A DNA stretch of 64,000 nt from UBA10908 sp964608965. Lineage in GTDB: Bacteria > Bacillota > Clostridia > Peptostreptococcales > Anaerovoracaceae. The stretch is taken from contig CAZSPZ010000005.1 in assembly GCA_964608965.1 (NCBI GenBank), positions 16,318 through 80,317 of the forward strand, given 5' to 3'. Positions 51,245 to 59,879 of this stretch are shown here, piece after piece. The notes below the pieces were generated by a model. The model made no database searches. It worked only from the letters and a program-made list of their open reading frames with translations, and was not told the DNA's origin. Positions within the stretch are counted from its first letter, which is position 1. Every line of letters starts with the position of its first letter. A program made the translations under genes and the position numbers.

Positions 51245-53580
51245 GAACGGTTACATTGGCCGATCATGCAGGTTTCTGCTTTGGAGTCGGGGAAGCTGTC
51301 CGAAAGGCAACGGAGACATTAAATGACGCCACGGATTGCGGCGGTGCTCTTTATTCACTTGGAGAATTGATACACAATGCTGCGGTCACGGCAGAATTGG
51401 CCCAAAAGGGGTTGACGACGGTTCATGACCTTAGCGAGGTGGCGGACGGTTCCCGGGTTTTGATCCGGGCTCACGGCGAACCACCCCGGACATATGCTCT
51501 CGCCAAGGAAAAAAAATTGAACCTTATTAACGCCACTTGCCCCTTTGTCTCTAAAATACATCAACTTGTAGCAGATTCAAGCAAAGAGGGCCGAGAAATT
51601 ATCATCGTGGGCGATGCTTTGCACCCGGAAGTAATAGGCATATCCGGTTGGGCGATGGATAAAGCCTATATTGTGAGCGAGGAAGAAGAAGTCGCTTCTC
51701 TTGGCGAAAATCTGAAAGACAAACCTGTAACCATCGTTGCGCAGACGACGATCACAAAAGAGAAGTTTGATCACTGTGTCAATGCGATAAAAGAAAAATG
51801 TAAGGATGTCATCGTGTACGACACGATATGCCAGGCCACCAGAGAGCGGCAGAATGCGGCTTACTCGCTGGCAAAAAAATCCGATTTAATGTTGGTGATA
51901 GGCGATAAAAGCAGTTCAAATTCAAAAAAACTTTACGAAATATGCGAAAAAGTATGCAAAAACGTCCTTTTTATTGAAAATTTGAACGATTTACCGTTGC
52001 AAGAGATCAGAAAGTATTGTAAAATAGGGGTCGCGGCAAGTGCATCCGCACCTGAACGCATTATTAAGGAGGTTATTGCTACTATGAGTGAAGAATTCAC
52101 TAAAGATTTGCAAACAGAAGAATCAAATGAAATGTCCGACTACATGGACGAGATTGAAAAATCTCTCAGGTTACCATCAAGAGGCGAAGTGATCACAGGT
52201 GAGATCGTACAAGTCACAAAGGATTACGTTGTCGTCAATCTTGGCTGCAAAAAAGACGGAATGCTGCCAAAGAGCGAGATGGTTCTGGAAGACGATCAGG
52301 AATTGACTGCGTTGTTTAAAGAAGGAGACGAGATCCAGGCAAAAGTCATCAAGAATGACGACGGCGACGGAAATATTCTACTCTCCAAGAAAAAGCTTCA
52401 GTCAGGAGAAAACTGGGACGAGATTAACGCAGCTTTAGATAGTAAAGAAGTTGTAAACGCTACTGTCGTCAAGGAAGTCAAGGGTGGTGTAATTGCCACA
52501 TACAAGGAAGTGTCCGGCTTTATTCCCATGTCGCAGTTAGCAGACCACTATGTGGAAAGTGCTGCGGAATTTGTTGGAAAAACTCTGCCTGTTAAGGTAA
52601 CCAGAGTTGACCAGCGGAGAAACAAGGCTGTATTCTCTCACAAGGCATTCCTTAACGAAGAGAAGTATAAGAAAATCGCAGAGATTTGGGATACTCTCAA
52701 CGTCGGAGACGTGGTAGAAGGCAGAGTCATGAGATTCACTGATTACGGCGCATTCGTTGACATCGGCGGATTAGACGGACTGCTCCACATATCCGAAATT
52801 TCGTGGGGAAAACTGAAGCACCCGCAAGAAGCGCTTGCTATCGGGCAGACGGTCAATGTAAAAATCCTTTCCATGAACTCTGAAAAAGGAAAGATTTCTC
52901 TTGGCTTAAAACAAAATGCTCCGGAACCCTGGTCGGTGATCGACGAACAGTACCAGGAAGGCCAGATTATAAAAGGCAAAGTTGTACAGATTAAAGAGTA
53001 CGGCGCATTTGTCGAATTGGCTCCCGGCTTAGACGGACTGGTTCACATTTCCGAAATCTCTTGGGAGAAGGTAAATGATCCTAACGATTACTTCAAATTG
53101 GGTGACCGAGTGAAAGTGAAAGTGTTGGGAATTGATGAGGGAGCTGGCAAGCTTAACTTATCAGTAAAACAACTNNNNNNNNNNGTTCACATTTCCGAAG
53201 TAGCCCATAAGAGAGTCAATAAAATTTCAGACGAACTGACCATCGGACAAGAAGTCGAAGCGAAAGTTCTTGAAATCGACAAGGAAAGACGCAGAATTTC
53301 TCTGAGTATAAAAGAGACTTTGGAAATGCCGGTCGGCGGAGTAGAAAACACAAAATCCGCTCAAGAGGATGCTCCGGAAGATGAAACACCCGTTCATGCA
53401 ATCGCAGAAGAAGGTTTGGAATCAGCGGAAGTTGAATCGGACGATCAAAAATCGGCACCTTCTCTTAAGTCCATGAAAAAGGCTGAATTGGTAGAATATG
53501 CAGAAGAGCACAATATTGAGCTTCCCGCAAAAGCTACGAATGCAGAGATGATCGCTGCAATAGAAGCAGCAATGCAATAG
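51241..53580 (+). CDS. ispH: IspH-ribosomal protein S1 fusion (with an assembly gap)
   Basis: Residues ~1-280 are 4-hydroxy-3-methylbut-2-enyl diphosphate reductase: the three cluster cysteines in GFCFGV, NATCPFV and YDTICQATRERQ, plus RAHGEPP. This is the last step of the MEP isoprenoid pathway. From ~282 the protein continues as S1-domain repeats: RGEVITGEIVQVTKDY, a degenerate second, GDVVEGRVMRFTDYGAFVD and GQIIKGKVVQIKEYGAFVE. Ten N follow (53175-53184), then the rear half of another S1 domain (VHISEVAHKRVN) and a SAP-like end. The front half of that last domain is missing, so the gap is larger than ten bases. Such fusions are known in Clostridia. An internal start may also release free S1. 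Confidence 0.94.
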   Translation: MRTVTLADHAGFCFGVGEAVRKATETLNDATDCGGALYSLGELIHNAAVTAELAQKGLTTVHDLSEVADGSRVLIRAHGEPPRTYALAKEKKLNLINATCPFVSKIHQLVADSSKEGREIIIVGDALHPEVIGISGWAMDKAYIVSEEEEVASLGENLKDKPVTIVAQTTITKEKFDHCVNAIKEKCKDVIVYDTICQATRERQNAAYSLAKKSDLMLVIGDKSSSNSKKLYEICEKVCKNVLFIENLNDLPLQEIRKYCKIGVAASASAPERIIKEVIATMSEEFTKDLQTEESNEMSDYMDEIEKSLRLPSRGEVITGEIVQVTKDYVVVNLGCKKDGMLPKSEMVLEDDQELTALFKEGDEIQAKVIKNDDGDGNILLSKKKLQSGENWDEINAALDSKEVVNATVVKEVKGGVIATYKEVSGFIPMSQLADHYVESAAEFVGKTLPVKVTRVDQRRNKAVFSHKAFLNEEKYKKIAEIWDTLNVGDVVEGRVMRFTDYGAFVDIGGLDGLLHISEISWGKLKHPQEALAIGQTVNVKILSMNSEKGKISLGLKQNAPEPWSVIDEQYQEGQIIKGKVVQIKEYGAFVELAPGLDGLVHISEISWEKVNDPNDYFKLGDRVKVKVLGIDEGAGKLNLSVKQXXXXVHISEVAHKRVNKISDELTIGQEVEAKVLEIDKERRRISLSIKETLEMPVGGVENTKSAQEDAPEDETPVHAIAEEGLESAEVESDDQKSAPSLKSMKKAELVEYAEEHNIELPAKATNAEMIAAIEAAMQ
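52066..52086 (+). promoter_or_regulatory. Internal ribosome site and start for a free S1 product
   Basis: AAGGAGG (52066-52072) lies 11 bp before an in-frame ATG (52084) at the exact IspH/S1 boundary; the product would begin MSEEFTKDLQ, as free S1 proteins do. Confidence 0.5.
53175..53184. other. Assembly gap (10 N) in the S1 region
   Basis: Ten N between the end of one S1 domain and the middle of the next. The surrounding S1 repeats share near-identical GTTCACATTTCCGAA stretches, a likely cause of the break. About 30-60 codons are probably missing. Confidence 0.9.
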
Positions 53581-53587
53581 GGTACCT

Positions 53588-54094
53588 ATGAAGAGCAATA
53601 TCGTATTAATAGGTATGCCCGGCAGCGGAAAAACTACAGTAGGTCGCGAATTGTCTCGCTTAACGGGCATGGCCCATGCGGACGGGGACAACATCATAGA
53701 GGATGCAGAGGGTAGGAAGCTACAGGAAATAATAGATGCCGAAGGCACCGATTATTTCAAGACTCTGGAAGATAAAGTTCTTTCTCGTATCACTTATGAG
53801 AAAAGTATTATTTCTCCCGGAGGCAGTGCGGTGTATTATCCCAATGCAATGGCACATCTTTCTGAAATAGGGGATATCGTTTATTTAAACGTTCAGTTCT
53901 CCGAAATAGAAAAGCGTGTCACAAATCTGGAGTCCAGAGGTATCGTATTCAAGCCAAATCAGACGTTTATGGATTTATATTCCGAACGTTCCCCGCTTTA
54001 CGAAAAGTATGCGGAAATCAACTTGAAGACGGAGGGAATGTCTGCAGGCGAAACAGCAGAGACCATACTGAAAATGCTTGGTTACAAGGACTGA
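53588..54094 (+). CDS. Shikimate-kinase-family P-loop kinase
   Basis: 168 residues. Walker A is GMPGSGKTT. The Asp of the substrate site is kept in ADGDNIIE, and the lid arginine in RSPLYEKY. However, the shikimate-binding Arg58 (family FR..E) is lysine in FKTLED, and the GGG motif reads SPGGSAVY. No other aro gene is nearby. It is either a divergent AroK or a related small-molecule kinase. It starts 7 bp after the rpsA stop and ends in a terminator. Confidence 0.75.
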   Translation: MKSNIVLIGMPGSGKTTVGRELSRLTGMAHADGDNIIEDAEGRKLQEIIDAEGTDYFKTLEDKVLSRITYEKSIISPGGSAVYYPNAMAHLSEIGDIVYLNVQFSEIEKRVTNLESRGIVFKPNQTFMDLYSERSPLYEKYAEINLKTEGMSAGETAETILKMLGYKD

Positions 54095-54110
54095 AAAGAA
54101 AAAACACAAG

Positions 54111-54142
54111 AAGGCAAGGGTAAATCATCCCTTGCCTTTTTT
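54111..54142 (+). terminator. Terminator after the shikimate-kinase-family gene
   Basis: GGCAAGGG-N8-CCCTTGCC followed by six T. Confidence 0.88.
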
Positions 54143-54160
54143 CATGGAGTCAAGTATATT
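54132..54160 (+). promoter_or_regulatory. Hexuronate operon promoter overlapping the terminator
   Basis: TTGCCT (54132-54137), 17-bp spacer, TATATT (54155-54160). The -35 box is the right arm of the preceding terminator stem. The 50-bp leader ends with GGAG before uxaC. Confidence 0.55.
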
Positions 54161-54209
54161 TTAAGGAGTGCAACGATTCAAAGCTGCATGGATAACGGAG
54201 TTGTATACG

Positions 54210-55613
54210 ATGAATTTGTTCCTTAACGACGATTTTCTGCTTCACGGCGAAGTTGCAAAAAGGTTGTATCACGATGTGGCAGAAACGCTTCCCATCGTGG
54301 ATTATCATTGCCACATCGATGCCAAAGAAATAGCGGAAAATCGTGTTTTTTATAATCCAACGCAACTATGGCTTTCCGGAGATCACTATAAGTGGAGACT
54401 TATGCGGGCAAACGGCATCCCGGAAGTTTACATAACCGGAAATTCAGATGATTATGTAAAGTTTGAAAAATGGGCCCAAACTCTGGAAAAAGCAATCGGA
54501 AACCCGTTGTATGTCTGGAGTCATTTGGAACTTAAAAGGTATTTTGGGTACGAAGGATATTTATGCGGTTCCAACGCAAAGCAGGTGTGGGATTTCTGCA
54601 TGGCTGCGCTTGGTTCGGGCAGGAGCGTCAGGTCTTTGCTGGAGCAATCCGGTGTCCGGCTACTCTGCACCACGGACGATCCTATCTCTTCGCTGCCTTG
54701 GCATAAAGCAATTGCCTCAGATCAATCAATCGACATAAAAGTTCTTCCTACTTTTCGCCCGGATAAAATTTTGAATATCGAAAACCTTGATTTTTCGGTT
54801 CATATCAAAGATTTGTCGGATTCTTCGGGCATTTTCATCCAAAACTTTTCTCAGCTAAAAGACGCTTTGGCTCTCCGCATGGATTTTTTTGCGCAGCAAG
54901 GCTGTTTAATTTCGGATCACGCATTGTCATCTTATTCCCACGCTCTCGTAACGCCGGGAGAAATCGACGATATTTTCTCGGCAGCTTTGGCCGGAAAGCC
55001 TCTTTCAAAAGAAGAAATCAATCAATACAGGACAGCTGTTCTGACTTTTTTGGCTTCCGCCTACGCAGCAAGAGGGTGGATCATGCAGCTGCATCTTGGC
55101 GTCAACCGGAATGTAAACAGTTCTATGTTTGGAAACTTGGGAGCAGACACCGGGTTTGACTGTATCGGAGGCGGAATCTCTTATCCGTCAATTACGGCAT
55201 TTCTTGATTCACTCGATGCTGCGGACTGCCTTCCAAAGATGATTCTTTACTCCATCGATCCAAACGATAATCCTGTCATAGACTCCATCGTAAACTGTTT
55301 CAATGCTCCGGGGATCATGGGCAAGATTCAGCACGGCGCAGCCTGGTGGTTCAACGATCATAAATCAGGCATAAAAGAATATATGAGTTCTTTGTCGAGC
55401 ATGGGTCTTCTGGGCGCTTGCGTGGGGATGCTTACAGATTCCCGCAGTTTTCTTTCTTACGTCCGTCATGAATATTTTCGCCGGCTTCTCTGCGACTATA
55501 TCGGCTCGCTCGTGGACAACGGAGAATATCCGCAGGATCAGAAGACATTGGAGCAGCTTGTTACCGATATTTCATACCAAAATAGCGTGAACTATTTTGG
55601 GTTTGATTTATAA
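54210..55613 (+). CDS. uxaC: Glucuronate/galacturonate isomerase
   Basis: 467 residues from ATG 54210 (FLNDDFLLHGEVAKRLYH); the frame extends to 54168 without a better ribosome site. UxaC motifs are PIVDYHCHIDAKEIAEN near the start, LCTTDDP, LQLHLGVNRN (MQLHxG) and GMLTDSRSFLSYVRHEYFRR at the end. It isomerises D-glucuronate to D-fructuronate and D-galacturonate to D-tagaturonate. First gene of the uronate operon; no transporter or regulator gene accompanies it. Confidence 0.96.
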   Translation: MNLFLNDDFLLHGEVAKRLYHDVAETLPIVDYHCHIDAKEIAENRVFYNPTQLWLSGDHYKWRLMRANGIPEVYITGNSDDYVKFEKWAQTLEKAIGNPLYVWSHLELKRYFGYEGYLCGSNAKQVWDFCMAALGSGRSVRSLLEQSGVRLLCTTDDPISSLPWHKAIASDQSIDIKVLPTFRPDKILNIENLDFSVHIKDLSDSSGIFIQNFSQLKDALALRMDFFAQQGCLISDHALSSYSHALVTPGEIDDIFSAALAGKPLSKEEINQYRTAVLTFLASAYAARGWIMQLHLGVNRNVNSSMFGNLGADTGFDCIGGGISYPSITAFLDSLDAADCLPKMILYSIDPNDNPVIDSIVNCFNAPGIMGKIQHGAAWWFNDHKSGIKEYMSSLSSMGLLGACVGMLTDSRSFLSYVRHEYFRRLLCDYIGSLVDNGEYPQDQKTLEQLVTDISYQNSVNYFGFDL

Positions 55614-55657
55614 ATTTTCTTACAATATGGCTTTTATCTGCTAAAAGGAGGCACAAA

Positions 55658-56407
55658 ATGTCACAAATTAAAATCGCACACACCGGAGAATTTAAACACG
55701 AATACAAAGACGGATATTCGGCAATGCCATTTTTAGAAGGCGCCTACGATCAGGCACGCTTTGAAAAGTGTTCGCTTATGCCGGGAAGTTCGGTCACTCC
55801 CGAAGTGTACGGAATCAAACAAAACAACCAGATATTCCTGTTTTTGCAAGGAAAGGGTTATATTACGACTCCCAGAGAAGCCTTTAATATTCGGGAAGTG
55901 GCAGTTTTTGTGCCGGAATTTGATTCGGAACGTTTTACGATCACCGCTTCCAAAGACAGCAAAGAGCCATTGGAATACATCCATGTAGTAACGGAATTGA
56001 ATGATTACGACAAGACTTGTCTGATCGAAGCCCGCATTAAGCTTCCCCGTTTTCGTCCGATTTCGCAAGGTTGGGAATATGTTGAAAACTTTAAAGAAGA
56101 GGGAACAAAATCCGTCATGCTGCTGGAGCACCGTAATTTGGGACGTCTTTCCATGGGCGCCGTCCTTGGCAAAGGGCCCACTGTCATAGGCCAGCATATT
56201 CACAATGAACTGGTTCAGTGGTATATTCCGCTTCCGGGTTCCAAACTTACCTATACTGCGGGCGGCGAGCACCACGAAATGGCAGGCGGAGATGTAAGCT
56301 TTACTCCTACAGGCTTTTATCATGGTTCAGAGGCAGCCGCAGGCGATGTATACGACTACATTTGGTTTGAACTCTGCTGTGACGGATATCCGGGAGAAAT
56401 CAAATAG
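55658..56407 (+). CDS. Bicupin protein in the hexuronate operon
   Basis: 249 residues with two cupin barrels. The first (about 30-110) contains LFLQGKGYITTP. The second (about 165-240) contains VIGQHIHNELVQWYI and FTPTGFYHGSEA, giving the HxH...H metal ligand pattern. It is not the usual KduI (different length and motifs) and not the small KdgF. Being between uxaC and uxuB, it may act on a uronate intermediate, for instance as an isomerase or ring-opening enzyme. I do not recognise a characterised relative. Confidence 0.75.
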   Translation: MSQIKIAHTGEFKHEYKDGYSAMPFLEGAYDQARFEKCSLMPGSSVTPEVYGIKQNNQIFLFLQGKGYITTPREAFNIREVAVFVPEFDSERFTITASKDSKEPLEYIHVVTELNDYDKTCLIEARIKLPRFRPISQGWEYVENFKEEGTKSVMLLEHRNLGRLSMGAVLGKGPTVIGQHIHNELVQWYIPLPGSKLTYTAGGEHHEMAGGDVSFTPTGFYHGSEAAAGDVYDYIWFELCCDGYPGEIK

Positions 56408-56410
56408 AAG

Positions 56411-58074
56411 ATGCTGAATTTGACAAGGCAAGGCCTGCTGGACAAAAGCTCCTGGGCGGCTGCCGGTATTTTGTTGCCGCAATACGACATCAATCAAGTT
56501 ATTAAAGAAACCGATCAAGCGCCGAGATGGATTCATTTCGGCGCCGGAAATATTTTCAGGGCTTTTATAGCTCCGTTGCAGCAGAAGTTTATAAATGAAG
56601 GGCTTTCAAAGACCGGTATCATTGCCGCAGGGGCAGCGGGTTCAGAGACCTTTAAACTTTGTTTTGAGCCTTACGATAATCTATGTCTTTCCGTGAGCAT
56701 GGATGCGGATGGAGCTTTAAATAAAGAGGTGATAGCCAGTATAACGCGTACGTTGACGGCTGACTTTCACAATCCGGACTGGGATGCCTTAATAAAAGTG
56801 TTCCAAGCTCCGTCGCTTCAAATGGCAAGCTTTACCATAACAGAAAAGGGTTATGGGGTCAAAGATATGGACGGGAAGATCTTAGGCGCCATTCAACACG
56901 ATAGGGATCAAGGTCCGGATGCTTGCGTACACACGATGTCCGTAGCCGCTGCCATGCTCTATAAAAGGTATCAGACGGGAGGCTTTCCGCTCAGCATGGT
57001 GAGCATGGATAATTGCGCAAGGAACGGAGACAAGCTGAGAGATGCGATTTTATTTATCGCAGAGGGTTGGAAAGAGAACGGGCATGTAGAAGAACAGTTT
57101 TTGACCTATCTGGAAGATAAGACCAAAGTTTCTTTCCCCTGGACTATGATCGATAAAATTACACCCAATCCATCCGGCGAAGTGCTGGAACATTTAAAAA
57201 GTTTAGGCGTTACCCATATGGAAATCACAAAGACAGAAAGAGGAACGATCATCGCTCCTTTTGTCAATGCGGAGAAGAGCGGCTATCTGGTGATCGAAGA
57301 CAGCTTTGCCGGCGGAAGAGAACTTATTCAAAGCGCAGGCTTGTATTTTACAGACAGAGAAACTGTAGCAAAAGCTGAAAAAATGAAAGTCGGCACCTGC
57401 CTTAATCCACTCCATACAGCCCTCGCATTGATGGGATGCCTGCTTGGATATCCTTCTATTTCATCTGAAATGAAGAATGCAGATCTTGTCGAATTTATAA
57501 GAAGAATGGCCGAAGAAGAGGGGATGCCTGTGGTTGAAAATCCGGGAATAATAGATCCCCGTGCTTTTATGACAGAAGTGATTTCAAAGCGTTTTCCAAA
57601 TCCATATATACCCGATACGCCCCGGCGCATTGCAACAGACACTTCGCAAAAAATACCCGTGCGCTTTGGCGAAACACTAAAAAAATATGCGGAGCGAGAA
57701 GATTTGAATATCAGTTCCCTGCGCTTTATTCCTTTTGTTCTTTCTGTCTGGCTGCGCTATTTGCTTGGCATAGACGATAAAGGCGGAGATCACGCCTACG
57801 GAGATCAGGCCGCGGNNNNNNNNNNGATACCCCCGCCCATCCCCAGATGCGGGAGCTTATGCTGCCGCTCCTTGCCGAGGCATTGAAAGGGATCGAGTTG
57901 GGAAAGCCGTTACCTACAGATGATAAATTGATTTCACTTCTAAGCAATTCCGCACTTTTCGGCGTGGATCTTGCACAAGCCGGCTTGGCTGAAAAAGTGA
58001 TTTTACAGTTGGAAGCTATGATTGCGGGTCCCGATGCGGTTCAAAAGACATTGCATGACTTTTTAGCCGTATAG
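56411..58074 (+). CDS. uxuB: Fructuronate reductase (D-mannonate oxidoreductase), interrupted by an assembly gap
   Basis: Starts ATG 56411, 3 bp after the bicupin. It has the mannitol-dehydrogenase-family front HFGAGNIFRAFIAPLQQKF, then SMDNCARNGDKL (catalytic region), FPWTMIDKITP and the C-terminal helical domain. Ten N at 57816 interrupt it after GDQAA; it resumes DTPAHPQMRELMLPLLAEAL in another frame, which needs a true gap of 2 modulo 3 bases. It reduces D-fructuronate to D-mannonate with NADH. Confidence 0.93.
57816..57825. other. Assembly gap (10 N) in uxuB
   Basis: Ten N. The frames on either side join only if the real length is 8, 11, 14 and so on, not 10. Confidence 0.95.
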
Positions 58075-58140
58075 AACCAGGCACTGTCATGTAATATATA
58101 ATTCATCCAATCAGCACAAATATTTTAAGGAGCCTATCGA

Positions 58141-59220
58141 ATGAAAATGACTTTAAGGTGGTATGGGAGCGCGCTTGATCCTATACCGCTTCAGTATATA
58201 CGGCAGATTCCGGGCGTTACCGGCGTTGTAAGCGCACTCATGGATTTACCCGCAGGCGCTCTTTGGCCAAAGGATCGCATTAACAATTTAAAAAGAGAAG
58301 TAAACGAGGCGGGGCTGGACTTAGAGGTGATTGAAAGCGTCAATGTTCACGAAGACATTAAGCTTGGCCTGCCGTCAAGAGATCTTTACATCGAAAATTA
58401 CCGCAAAACTATCGAAGCCCTTGGTCAAGCCGGCGTAAAGGTTATATGCTATAACTTTATGCCCGTGTTTGACTGGACACGCACGGATCTTGCCAAACTT
58501 CGGGCGGACGGTTCCACCGCGCTGGCTTACGAACAGTCCGTTATCGATCAAATAAAGGATGCGCAGGATTTTGCGGATAAGATTCAAAACAGCACAGAAG
58601 GCCTTGAAATGGCCGGATGGGAACCGGAACGCATGGGAGAAGTAAAAAGACTTCTTTCTCAGTATCAGTCGGTGTCTCACGAGGATTTGTTTGAAAACCT
58701 AAAATATTTTCTGCAGGCGATTATTCCTGTTTGCGAGCAATACGACATTCGAATGGCGATTCATCCCGACGATCCCCCTTGGGATATTTTCGGTCTTCCC
58801 CGGATTATTACAGGAAGGAACTCGCTGGAAAAACTGCTGTCTTTAGTTGACAGCGAATACAACGGATTGACGCTCTGCTCCGGTTCGCTTGGCGCCGACC
58901 CGAAAAACGATTTGCCGTCCATTATAAGAGAGTTCGGCGGGCGTAAGCGCATTCACTTCGCGCACATCAGGAACCTTAAGATTCATGCACCCGGCAGCTT
59001 TCAGGAAGCCGCACACTTATCTTCGGACGGAAGCTTTGATATGTATGAAATGCTCAAAGCTTATTACGATATCGGCTACGAAGGATATGTGCGCCCGGAC
59101 CACGGCCGGATGATATGGGGAGAGAAGGGGCGCGCAGGCTATGGGCTTTACGACAGAGCGTTAGGCGTTGCTTACATCAACGGGCTTTGGGAAGCGATTA
59201 CAAAGTGCAACAAAAAATAA
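58141..59220 (+). CDS. uxuA: Mannonate dehydratase
   Basis: 359 residues. The UxuA front LRWYGSALDPIPLQYIRQIPGV (split) and VVSALMDLPAGALW are followed by the metal/catalytic segments YNFMPVFDWTRTDL, AIHPDDPP, LCSGSLGADP and HFAHIRN, ending YVRPDHGRMIWGE. It dehydrates D-mannonate to 2-keto-3-deoxygluconate. RBS AAGGAGCC; 12 bp before eda. Confidence 0.97.
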   Translation: MKMTLRWYGSALDPIPLQYIRQIPGVTGVVSALMDLPAGALWPKDRINNLKREVNEAGLDLEVIESVNVHEDIKLGLPSRDLYIENYRKTIEALGQAGVKVICYNFMPVFDWTRTDLAKLRADGSTALAYEQSVIDQIKDAQDFADKIQNSTEGLEMAGWEPERMGEVKRLLSQYQSVSHEDLFENLKYFLQAIIPVCEQYDIRMAIHPDDPPWDIFGLPRIITGRNSLEKLLSLVDSEYNGLTLCSGSLGADPKNDLPSIIREFGGRKRIHFAHIRNLKIHAPGSFQEAAHLSSDGSFDMYEMLKAYYDIGYEGYVRPDHGRMIWGEKGRAGYGLYDRALGVAYINGLWEAITKCNKK

Positions 59221-59232
59221 GGAGTCTGAACA

Positions 59233-59871
59233 ATGCATAAAATTTTAGAACGTATAAAGGAAATCGGTATTGTGCCGGTTATTAAAATAGAGAATGCTAA
59301 AGATGCTTTACCTTTGGCAAAAGCTTTGTACGAAGGCGGCATTCCTGTCGCGGAAGTAACGTTTCGAACTGCTTCGGCTGCAGAGGCTATAAAAAATATA
59401 TCCGAAGGTTTCCCTGAAATGCTCCTTGGGGCGGGAACTGTCACAACGACGGATCAGGTGGACTCGGCCGTTGCCGCAGGAGCGGCATTTATCGTGAGCC
59501 CCGGTCTGAATCCCAAAGTGGTGCGTTATTGCATTGAAAAAGGCGTGCTCATTGTGCCCGGCACATGTACGCCGAGCGAAATGGAAGCGGCCATCGAATT
59601 GGGACTGCATACCGTAAAGTTCTTTCCCGCAGAGGAAGCCGGCGGAGTGGCTTTTCTTAAGGCCGTCAGCGGACCTTATCCCGAGTTGACTTTTATGCCC
59701 ACCGGCGGTATCAACGAAAGCAATATCGGAGAATATCTCCAGTTTTCAAAGATTGTCGCTTGCGGCGGCTCCTGGATGGTAAAGCCAGAGCTCATCGATG
59801 CCGGCAATTTCCAGGAAATAACCAGGCTTACAGAAGAGGCCGTGGCTGTGGTCAAAAAATACAGAAAGTGA
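59233..59871 (+). CDS. eda: KDPG/KHG aldolase
   Basis: 212 residues: IVPVIKIENAKDALPLAKAL, PVAEVTFRT (catalytic Glu), LLGAGTV, FIVSPGLN, VPGTCTPSE and the Schiff-base lysine in VKFFPAE. It cleaves 2-keto-3-deoxy-6-phosphogluconate to pyruvate and glyceraldehyde-3-phosphate, the end of the uronate route. Followed after 8 bp by kdgK. Confidence 0.96.
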   Translation: MHKILERIKEIGIVPVIKIENAKDALPLAKALYEGGIPVAEVTFRTASAAEAIKNISEGFPEMLLGAGTVTTTDQVDSAVAAGAAFIVSPGLNPKVVRYCIEKGVLIVPGTCTPSEMEAAIELGLHTVKFFPAEEAGGVAFLKAVSGPYPELTFMPTGGINESNIGEYLQFSKIVACGGSWMVKPELIDAGNFQEITRLTEEAVAVVKKYRK

Positions 59872-59879
59872 GCGTTCCA

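Noticed and set aside
55658..56407. KduI (5-keto-4-deoxyuronate isomerase)
   Set aside because: Length, cupin order and motifs do not match KduI; only the genomic context is similar.
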